Below are positions 24,511-30,897 of a DNA stretch of 30,897 nucleotides, piece after piece. The notes beneath the pieces were generated by a model that made no database searches, was not told the origin of the DNA, and saw nothing but the letters and a program-made list of their open reading frames with translations. The stretch comes from an uncultured Bacilli bacterium. GTDB taxonomy: Bacteria; Bacillota_I; Bacilli_A; RF39; UBA660. The stretch covers positions 1 to 30,897 of the forward strand of contig CAJUNF010000014.1 of NCBI GenBank assembly GCA_910587775.1, written 5' to 3'. The first letter of the stretch is position 1, and each line of letters starts with the position of its first letter. The position numbers and the translations under genes are program-made.

Positions 24511-27500
24511 CTATTTCCAAGCAGGGCCCATTCCGAGCACTACAGAATATTTTGTACTATTTGTAAAATATCCACTATCTGGCCATAAAACCCAAATATC
24601 ATTTCGTTTATTTTCCGTAAAATAAGTATTACCAGCAGTATCTAAAAATGAACTAATACAATAGATATTTTGATAATTCTTTCCGTTACTACTCAAATCA
24701 TGACAAGTTAAAGAATCTTCACCATTTGGCATTTTCGCATTTAAATAATCTCCTACAGATTTATTAAATTCTCGAATACGATTCATCTGTTGAGCATTAA
24801 TGGTATATGAATATTCAGGTTCTTTATAAACTTCTTCACCATTTTCTTCAATAACAGATTTTGTATATTTACCTTTTTCATTATTCCAGTTTGGACCATA
24901 TTCACGTTCATTTGGAAATAATTTATTTATAGAAACAGTACGATAATAGAATGTACTATTCTCTCCATCAAAAATACAGTTTTGACACACATAAGTACAG
25001 TTATCACCGCAATCATTATCAATATTACAACTATCTCCTACACAAACATAATCACAATCTGGACAATTATTTACATAATGACAAACGTAGCCTGCCTCTT
25101 GCTGATTAGCTACAGCATTATAAACACTCTTATCTTCACCAACCAAACGACCTACTTGATTATTATCATTAAATTGTCCAATTTGAGAGAATCTAAATTT
25201 AAAATTAAAGACTCCTGTATGTGTATTTAAAGCAATTGGTAAACACTCATCACTTCCACTACATAAACCTGTATATAAAACATAATTTCCACGATCAAGT
25301 GCAATAGTTCCAAGTGGTGTATAAACAGAGAATCCATTCTTAGGTTTATATACTGCTGAAGCAGATTTAGACTTAATAATAAAGCGATCCTTGCTTAAAG
25401 CTCTTGTAGAAGTTGTACATGATGCATTTTCTCCACCACTACAAACAGCATAACTTTGACTATAAGTTTCAAATGTTTGACTATCACATTCATAAGAATT
25501 ACCTACACTTGTACAATAATCATTTCTAGAATCTGTATTCTTACTAACTTGTTCAAACTTATTATTAAATCCATCCATATTTTGATATGGTTCATCATAT
25601 TCAAATTGTACTAAAGGATCAAAATTAAAATTATTTTCCCAACCATGCGTACAATTATCATAATCCTGTAAAATACCATTAATTTCCTTCGTATAAGTTG
25701 CAATACTTTCTTTAAGACCTTCTAAAGTATCATCACCTAAAATACTAGATTTAATTCCTGCTTCACTTCCATCTTCTCCATCGTCACAACAACTTACTCC
25801 TTTAGATCCACAATCACAAGAAGATTCTTCTCCATCAGTGTAAGCGTTTTTTGAAACACTTGTAGAAGAGCATGAAACATTTATATTTACACCACTTCTA
25901 TTTACTGTACATGCTTGGTAAGTAAATTTTTTCGTATAATAAATTGTATTATCATCACAACCACGTTCTTCACTATCAATATTAGCAATTGCTTGTGTAA
26001 TTTTATTATATTTAGTTTGCGCTTTTGCAAGTTTTTCTGAAGCATTAGTTAAATCCGTTAAAAATTTTTCTTGGTCAATACCATCATAGCCATCTCTGGC
26101 ATTAATATAACACTTACGTGTACCTTTAACTTCAGTTTCCAAAGTAAAATAGCTTCCACTTAAAGTATATTGTGAATTTGGTAATTTAAATTCATAATCT
26201 TCAATACAACTTACTTTACAATAAGGATTACTTGTTATTTTATTTTGATCTGTCATCTCATAAAAGTTATCAGCTTTATCATGATTATTTGGACTAAACA
26301 AACAAAATTTTAATTGAGCATTATCTGGAGTATCAGCAACATGATTCATCAAAAATTCATTTGAACTATTAAATTCAGTACATGCACCAATAAACTTAAT
26401 ATCAGCATCACCACAACTACAATACTTTTGATAATCATCAGAATTTGGATCTAATTGATCACAACAATCCTCAAAAAATTTATTAGAATCACAAACTTGA
26501 CCATTTTTACAATAGTATTTATTTCCTTCATGCTTACAAACTTTTTGACCATTTTCACAATATTGATTATATTCTTCTGCAGAACATATATCATCTGGAC
26601 TATTTTTATCATTCATATATTGTGATCCACAATGGTGTATATTATCTACAATTTGACACTTAGTATTACAATATTTTTCATAATCTGCTTTGTTAAAATA
26701 ATGTTTTCCTCCATTATCACTAGTTCCATAATGGAAAATATCTGCCCAACCATAATGATCATCTGTTCTAGTACTATCTGGGAAAGGTTTACAATAAACT
26801 GGACAAGAATATTTAACCATATCATCTTCACTAGTTACTTCTTTTCCATCATAATAATATTTACCATTTTTCTCTTCACATTGTGGAATATCATCCCATG
26901 GAATTCTTGGATTATGGAATGTAGTTGGAATATTAGGATAATTAACAGGCAAATTACTATCTGCTATAACAAGCATACTTTGATATCCACCTTTTTGTAA
27001 CATTACAATATTTGCAGAAGCACTACGCGAATCAGAATAAGGAGTATTAAAATACATTTTATAAGCTCCACTTGCTTTTGATCTATCAACAGAAACAGTT
27101 AAAGTAGCGGTATTTCCAGAAACTTGACGATCTGTTATTGTACAAACAACTCCATTATCACATTCTGCTGTAAAAGAATCATAATAAATTTTATCTGGAG
27201 CATTTCCTTTTGGACTAACTTCAACAACTACCTTGGAATCCGTTGATCCTCCTGGACCATTTGATTTTGCTTTTATATCCCAAGTAACTCCCCAAATTAA
27301 TCCTTCTTCTACAAGTTGTTCATAAGTTGATCCACTTAAAATACGATTTCCAACAGCTACTGCACTATTATAAATATTAGTTGCAATTGCCACACGAGAA
27401 TCCCCTTGACTAAATGCAGCAGGTCCTCTACGAAATAAAGCCAATGTACCATCACTTGTTACATTTGGGCTTGGAAGCTGATAAGCAGCAAGTTCAAGCC

Positions 27501-27930
27501 AACGAAATACTAACTCTCCAATAACTCGATTATCACTTGATGGAGAAATAAGTCCATTTTCCACCATATATTGATAAGCCCAAGTTGCAGCAACGTCAAA
27601 AGCTTGCCATGCTGGACCTTCTGAATTACTTTCTGGAGTAATTTGACGACGACAAGTATAAGTAAAACCATTTTTTGGTGCCTTTGCTCCTGGATCCATA
27701 CAATAAGTTTGATATCCAACAACATCATAACGACGCATTCCATAACTTGCACCATTTGCTCTGGTTACAGCAGTACAGTTTGTACCATAATTACATCCAG
27801 ATCCATTTCTTTGAATCGTAAAAGTAGTATTTGCATGTTGCACACATGCCCCAGCATTTACGATATTTGGTATCACAACTATAATACCTATTAAAATAAT
27901 TAAATATTGTTTAAAATTCATTTTTTTCAT
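24511..27930 (-). CDS. Large Cys-rich exported surface protein, thioester-domain-like N-terminus
   Basis: This 1139-residue protein has a signal peptide (cleaved near 'NIVNA') and about 52 cysteines, many in CxxC or CC pairs, unusual for a low-GC Gram-positive exported protein. The first 180 residues resemble the thioester (TQXA) adhesin domain: YCMDPG (76-81) and AFDVAATWAY (110-119) sit where the Cys and the T-Q-x-A-x-W motif would be, but the Gln is not evident, so a thioester bond is uncertain. A middle Cys-rich stretch (about 345-510) has degenerate units of the kind YYCKNGQVCD. No membrane helix or sorting signal is seen at the C-terminus (VVLGMGPAWK). Its ATG overlaps the previous stop as ATGA, so it is coupled to the preceding anchored protein. 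It is a good candidate for the adhesin or tip of the machine. Confidence 0.72.
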   Translation of the reverse strand: MKKMNFKQYLIILIGIIVVIPNIVNAGACVQHANTTFTIQRNGSGCNYGTNCTAVTRANGASYGMRRYDVVGYQTYCMDPGAKAPKNGFTYTCRRQITPESNSEGPAWQAFDVAATWAYQYMVENGLISPSSDNRVIGELVFRWLELAAYQLPSPNVTSDGTLALFRRGPAAFSQGDSRVAIATNIYNSAVAVGNRILSGSTYEQLVEEGLIWGVTWDIKAKSNGPGGSTDSKVVVEVSPKGNAPDKIYYDSFTAECDNGVVCTITDRQVSGNTATLTVSVDRSKASGAYKMYFNTPYSDSRSASANIVMLQKGGYQSMLVIADSNLPVNYPNIPTTFHNPRIPWDDIPQCEEKNGKYYYDGKEVTSEDDMVKYSCPVYCKPFPDSTRTDDHYGWADIFHYGTSDNGGKHYFNKADYEKYCNTKCQIVDNIHHCGSQYMNDKNSPDDICSAEEYNQYCENGQKVCKHEGNKYYCKNGQVCDSNKFFEDCCDQLDPNSDDYQKYCSCGDADIKFIGACTEFNSSNEFLMNHVADTPDNAQLKFCLFSPNNHDKADNFYEMTDQNKITSNPYCKVSCIEDYEFKLPNSQYTLSGSYFTLETEVKGTRKCYINARDGYDGIDQEKFLTDLTNASEKLAKAQTKYNKITQAIANIDSEERGCDDNTIYYTKKFTYQACTVNRSGVNINVSCSSTSVSKNAYTDGEESSCDCGSKGVSCCDDGEDGSEAGIKSSILGDDTLEGLKESIATYTKEINGILQDYDNCTHGWENNFNFDPLVQFEYDEPYQNMDGFNNKFEQVSKNTDSRNDYCTSVGNSYECDSQTFETYSQSYAVCSGGENASCTTSTRALSKDRFIIKSKSASAVYKPKNGFSVYTPLGTIALDRGNYVLYTGLCSGSDECLPIALNTHTGVFNFKFRFSQIGQFNDNNQVGRLVGEDKSVYNAVANQQEAGYVCHYVNNCPDCDYVCVGDSCNIDNDCGDNCTYVCQNCIFDGENSTFYYRTVSINKLFPNEREYGPNWNNEKGKYTKSVIEENGEEVYKEPEYSYTINAQQMNRIREFNKSVGDYLNAKMPNGEDSLTCHDLSSNGKNYQNIYCISSFLDTAGNTYFTENKRNDIWVLWPDSGYFTNSTKYSVVLGMGPAWK

Positions 27931-28682
27931 AATACTCTACTCCTTCGCTTTTTAATCGCAATCACAGCAGTAGTAACCCCCACTATTATAAAAATGATGA
28001 TAACGATACTTACTAGTACAACATGATCTTTTATAAACTGAATCATTTTTCCAAAAAAAGTAGCTTCTTCATTTCTTTTTTCTTCTTCTTGTTTTTGAAC
28101 TGACTGATACTGACGTAACATCTCTTTTTCAATTTCTGCAGCACTAGTATTTATTTCTGTCGTAATAAATTGCTGACAGTAAAAAAGATTAGTCAAAGTA
28201 TCACAAAAACCATATTCACTATACTCATTATATTTTGGAGTAAGTACTGTTATAGTTCTTAACAAATCTCCCTTACAACGGTCACTATTTGAATAAACAA
28301 ATATTTTATACTCAACAATTTCACTTAAATCTTCTTTGTTAATTCGTAATGTACCAGATTCTGTATCATTATAATAATAAGTCTTCGTTTCATTCGACTT
28401 TCCAACTTGAACTGTAACATAAACTTCAGAAGTAAGATTAAGTAACACTACATCTACATACTTCTCTACAATATAAGCACCATTTGGATCATTAATCGAA
28501 TCAATATCTGCGAACTCATCTGTTTGTCTAATATTAGCTTCATAACTTGCTTTTATATTGGAAGCAATCCTTTGAAGTTCAACCTGTTCACTATAATCAC
28601 ACGTTGATGCAGCATTTACATTTTGAATCATACAAATCAAAAACGTAAAAGTTAAACACCCTGAAATAACTTTTTTCATCAT
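27927..28682 (-). CDS. Exported type-I membrane protein of unknown function, first gene of the locus
   Basis: I do not recognise this 251-residue protein. A signal peptide (cleaved near 'NVNA') is followed by an ectodomain with a beta-predicted part (about 55-140), five cysteines, a helical stalk rich in Glu/Gln/Lys (about 190-210), then a C-terminal membrane helix (about 222-244) and a basic tail (KKRRSRVL). The start at 28682 has GGTGA eight bases upstream; TTG and GTG codons in frame to 28697 are less likely. It is directly downstream of the locus promoter and overlaps the large Cys-rich protein gene by four bases, which suggests that it anchors or escorts that protein. Confidence 0.7.
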   Translation of the reverse strand: MMKKVISGCLTFTFLICMIQNVNAASTCDYSEQVELQRIASNIKASYEANIRQTDEFADIDSINDPNGAYIVEKYVDVVLLNLTSEVYVTVQVGKSNETKTYYYNDTESGTLRINKEDLSEIVEYKIFVYSNSDRCKGDLLRTITVLTPKYNEYSEYGFCDTLTNLFYCQQFITTEINTSAAEIEKEMLRQYQSVQKQEEEKRNEEATFFGKMIQFIKDHVVLVSIVIIIFIIVGVTTAVIAIKKRRSRVL

Positions 28683-28716
28683 TTCCTTAGTCACCAACCT
28701 AAAATTTCACAATCTA

Positions 28717-28745
28717 ATTGTAACATAGCAAATACCCTTTTTCAA
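28717..28745 (-). promoter_or_regulatory. Main sigma-A promoter of the Tad half
   Basis: TTGAAA (28740-28745), 17 bases, TACAAT (28717-28722), with TGT just before the -10, on the minus strand. Transcription would start near 28710, about 28 bases before the first gene. With no terminator seen before tadC's end, this should drive seven genes from 28682 to 19838. Confidence 0.85.
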
Positions 28746-28754
28746 GTTAGAACA

Positions 28755-28783
28755 TTGCTCCCAAAATAAATTTATGATATATT
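28755..28783 (+). promoter_or_regulatory. Possible promoter of the divergent thioredoxin-CPBP-phosphoesterase operon
   Basis: TTGCTC (28755-28760), 17 bases, TATATT (28778-28783). The match is modest. The transcript start would be only about 10 bases before the preferred gene start, next to a GGTGA site. Confidence 0.45.
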
Positions 28784-28799
28784 GGTAATGGTGATAATT

Positions 28800-29243
28800 A
28801 TGAAGAAAAAATGGATATTTTTAATAAGCATTTTCGTGTTAGCAATCTCTCTTGCAGGTATATTATTTTTTGCTTTAAAACCATCAAAAAATAATATCAT
28901 TTTAATAAGTGGAAAAGAAGTTTTAGAAAAATTAAAAAATAAAGAAACTTTTATACTTGTAAGAACGCAAGACGGTTGTAATCACTGTGAAGAATACAAA
29001 CCAATTTTAAATCGTGTTTTAATAGAAAATGACATAAATGCTTACGAACTAAACTCAACAAATTTAAGAAAAGAAGAAAAAGAAATACAACAAGAAATTG
29101 ATAAACTATTTAATATTAGTGGAACACCTACAACTATATTCATAAATGATGGTGAAGAACAAATAACCATTAATCGAATTGTTGGAACTACTACTTACTC
29201 AAATCTAAAAGAAAAATTAAAAGAACGAGGATTTATTAATTAG
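28800..29243 (+). CDS. Membrane-anchored thioredoxin-fold protein
   Basis: This 147-residue protein has an N-terminal helix (about 5-26) and an extracytoplasmic thioredoxin fold with active site CNHC (Cys60, Cys63) and the cis-proline in SGTPTTIFI (Pro110). It should reduce, form or isomerise disulfides at the cell surface. The ATG at 28800 is preferred, with GGTGA five bases upstream; ATG 28788 and TTG 28782 are in frame but lie at that site. It starts the rightward operon that faces the secretion locus, whose products are cysteine-rich, so a link is possible but not shown. Confidence 0.8.
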   Translation: MKKKWIFLISIFVLAISLAGILFFALKPSKNNIILISGKEVLEKLKNKETFILVRTQDGCNHCEEYKPILNRVLIENDINAYELNSTNLRKEEKEIQQEIDKLFNISGTPTTIFINDGEEQITINRIVGTTTYSNLKEKLKERGFIN

Positions 29244-29256
29244 AAAGGTTTAAATT

Positions 29257-29970
29257 ATGAAAGAAAAGAAAAAAAGCCCTACACTTTATATTGGTCTTGG
29301 ACTATTATTAATTGTTATCTATCAAGGAATTCTACCCCTACTTTATTTTGGTATCTTTAAAAATTTACTTGAAAACAATAACTTTTGGATCTCTAATATA
29401 ATTTACATGGGATACTATATTATAAGCTTACTATTATTAATTATAATTTTTCACAAAAGTTTAAAAAAAGAAGCGAAAGAATTTATAAAAGAACCTAAAA
29501 AATTTATAAAAATTGGTCTATCTTCATGGTTAAAAGGATTCTTAACTATGGTAATTTGTAATTTAATTATTGTAAATATTGCTGGTGGAATTGCAGGAAA
29601 TGAAGCACAAAATCGTGAAATAATGACTCAAATGCCAATCTATGCAATTACTACAATGTGTTTAATTGGACCTTTCATCGAAGAACTAGTTTTTCGTAAA
29701 TCTTTTAGAAAAGCATTTAAAGCAAAATATACTTATGCTATTGCCACTTCTTTCATTTTTGCCTCACTTCATGTTATAAATGGTTTTGAAGTACTAACTC
29801 TTGCTAATATGGCAAAACAATGGACACAATTTTTATTTTTAATTCCTTATGGAAGTCTTGCTTTCTTTTTTGCTCTTGCATATTATGAAACAGACAATAT
29901 TTTTACTTCTACAATTGCCCACTGTTTTCATAATACACTATCTGTTTTAATGATACTTGTAGTAGCATAG
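29257..29970 (+). CDS. CPBP-family (CAAX-like) intramembrane metalloprotease
   Basis: This 237-residue polytopic membrane protein has the complete CPBP motif set: EExxxR in IEELVFRKSF (Glu142, Glu143, Arg147), His172 in FIFASLHV and His225-Asn226 in AHCFHNTL. The family includes CAAX prenyl proteases and bacteriocin-immunity proteins, so the substrate cannot be inferred. AAAGG lies upstream and the gene is 13 bases after the thioredoxin-like gene and eight before the phosphoesterase gene, one operon. Confidence 0.88.
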   Translation: MKEKKKSPTLYIGLGLLLIVIYQGILPLLYFGIFKNLLENNNFWISNIIYMGYYIISLLLLIIIFHKSLKKEAKEFIKEPKKFIKIGLSSWLKGFLTMVICNLIIVNIAGGIAGNEAQNREIMTQMPIYAITTMCLIGPFIEELVFRKSFRKAFKAKYTYAIATSFIFASLHVINGFEVLTLANMAKQWTQFLFLIPYGSLAFFFALAYYETDNIFTSTIAHCFHNTLSVLMILVVA

Positions 29971-29978
29971 AGGTAATT

Positions 29979-30848
29979 ATGGAACAAAATATACCTAACC
30001 CTCAAAAAAAATTTACCCTTTTAAAAAAAATGATATTAGCTTTCTTCTTTTTATTAGTACTTCTTTTTACTTATGCTTATATATTTATTCACAAAAGAAT
30101 TACAATAAACGAATATCCTATTATAGTAGAGACATTACCATCTAATTTTAACGGATTAAAAATTGTTCATTTCTCAGACATTCATTTTGGAGTATCAATT
30201 AATGAAGCAGAATTAGAGAAAATAATACAAGAAATAAATATCACAAATCCTGATATTGTTGTATTCTCAGGAGATCTATTTGATATTAATATTAATTTAA
30301 GTGATAAAAATATCGATTTTTTAAAAAAGACCCTACTCTCAATTAATGCAAAATTAAAAAAGTATGCTATTTTAGGTGATAATGATTATAAAGACAAAGA
30401 AACCTACATACAAATCATGGAACATGCAAATTTCAAAGTATTAGAAGATCAAAATGAATTAATTTTTTTTGAAGGAAAAGAACCAATTCAAATTGCAGGA
30501 ATTTCATCTATTCAAAAAAATGACATAAATTTAGAAAATACCTTTAAAAGTGATGCTTCAAGCATACCTTATAAAATCTTAATTGCTCATGAACCAGAAA
30601 TAATAGATAAACTAGGAAATACTAAGGTAGATTTAATTTTAAGTGGTCATTCTCTTGGTGGACTAATATATATTCCATATATTGGGGAAATAATAAAAAA
30701 ACCATACACTAAAGATTATCAAAAAGGCTACTATAAAAAAGAAAACACAGAAATGTTTGTTTCATCAGGATTAGGAACCGAAGAAATAAGATTACGATTA
30801 TTTAATCCACCTTCTATTAATTTATATCGCTTTTATAATTACAAATAA
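29979..30848 (+). CDS. Membrane-anchored metallophosphoesterase (YkuE-like) with altered motifs
   Basis: This 289-residue protein has an N-terminal helix (about 17-37) and a calcineurin-like phosphoesterase fold: FSDIHFG (Asp67, His69), VVFSGDLFD (Asp99), GDND (133-136) where GNHD is usual, His204 in IAHEPE, and GHSLGG (223-228) where GHTHGG is usual. Motifs I-II and the first late His are intact, while the His of GNHD and the second His of GHxH are lost. It may bind metal with altered activity. GAGGT lies upstream of the ATG. Last gene of the rightward operon; no T-rich terminator is seen. Confidence 0.85.
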   Translation: MEQNIPNPQKKFTLLKKMILAFFFLLVLLFTYAYIFIHKRITINEYPIIVETLPSNFNGLKIVHFSDIHFGVSINEAELEKIIQEINITNPDIVVFSGDLFDININLSDKNIDFLKKTLLSINAKLKKYAILGDNDYKDKETYIQIMEHANFKVLEDQNELIFFEGKEPIQIAGISSIQKNDINLENTFKSDASSIPYKILIAHEPEIIDKLGNTKVDLILSGHSLGGLIYIPYIGEIIKKPYTKDYQKGYYKKENTEMFVSSGLGTEEIRLRLFNPPSINLYRFYNYK

Positions 30849-30851
30849 ATA

Positions 30852-30893
30852 ACCACGTCTAAAAGGCGTGGTATTCACACAGCCTATAAGGCT
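30852..30893. repeat. Two adjacent hairpins at the right edge, possible IS200/IS605-type end
   Basis: ACCACGTC/GGCGTGGT (30852-30859 with 30865-30872; one G-T pair, five-base loop) is followed by AGCCT/AGGCT (30881-30885 with 30889-30893, three-base loop). Neither is followed by a T tract, so simple terminators are unlikely. Paired small hairpins of this kind occur at ends of IS200/IS605 elements. The window stops too soon to tell. Confidence 0.4.
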
Positions 30894-30897
30894 GAAA

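Noticed and set aside
26632..27000. Plus-strand reading frame of 122 codons inside the large surface-protein gene
   Set aside because: It is Ile/Thr/Ser-rich antisense to a well-supported gene, with no ribosome site; similar plus-strand frames in this AT-rich locus (e.g. 3269-3556, 12850-13131, 14287-14583, 24982-25230) were rejected for the same reason.
7873..27930. Mycoplasma genetic code (TGA as Trp)
   Set aside because: TGA ends the genes at 7873 and 27927 exactly where the next gene begins, and tryptophans are TGG.
437..28682. An integrative conjugative element
   Set aside because: There is no relaxase, integrase, excisionase, replication or attachment sequence in view, and the Tad genes do not fit a standard element.
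30852..30872. Rho-independent terminator of the rightward operon
   Set aside because: The hairpin is followed by ATTCACAC, with no T run.

Overview
This AT-rich window (by eye about 30% G+C) looks like chromosome from a low-GC, single-membrane Bacillota lineage, perhaps one of the uncultured gut Bacilli related to Mollicutes. Shine-Dalgarno sites are purine-rich (AGGAGG, GGTGA), promoters are sigma-A type, tryptophan is written TGG, and TGA is used as a stop. No outer-membrane secretin or other diderm component is present. The lineage is an inference.

Almost the whole window (about 28745 down to 406, minus strand) is one secretion/surface-appendage locus with two interleaved halves. The upstream half is Tad-like: two exported surface proteins (one of 1139 residues and very cysteine-rich), three TadE-like and two very small N-terminally anchored pseudopilin-like proteins, CpaB, CpaF, TadB, TadC and a CpaE-like protein. 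The downstream half is a type IV secretion system (T4SS) of Gram-positive type: six proteins that end in the same VirB2-like two-helix module, a VirB6/TrbL-like channel protein, a PrgI/VirB3-like protein, a VirB4 ATPase encoded as two overlapping genes, a muralytic NlpC/P60 protein (VirB1 role), a lipoprotein-like protein and a VirD4/TraG coupling ATPase. One VirB2-like module is fused to a complete N-acetylmuramoyl-L-alanine amidase. There is no relaxase, integrase, replication gene or prepilin peptidase in the window.

The locus splits into transcription units. Promoters can be read before the 28682, 19773, 17149, 16649, 13287, 5976 and 2752 starts, and hairpin-plus-T terminators lie after 16736, 13385, 6092, 2871 and 437. 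Several boundaries are terminator-promoter pairs, so the Tad scaffold, pilin-like subunits, VirB2-like proteins, channel/energy module, wall hydrolase and coupling protein can be dosed separately while staying in one block.

Left of the locus is a small single-domain rhodanese gene with its own promoter and terminator. To the right, divergently transcribed, are a membrane-anchored thioredoxin-fold protein, a CPBP-family membrane protease and a membrane-anchored metallophosphoesterase. The last 46 bases hold two adjacent hairpins that could be the edge of an IS200/IS605-type element. No RNA genes or CRISPR arrays were seen, and no gap between genes exceeds 300 bases.
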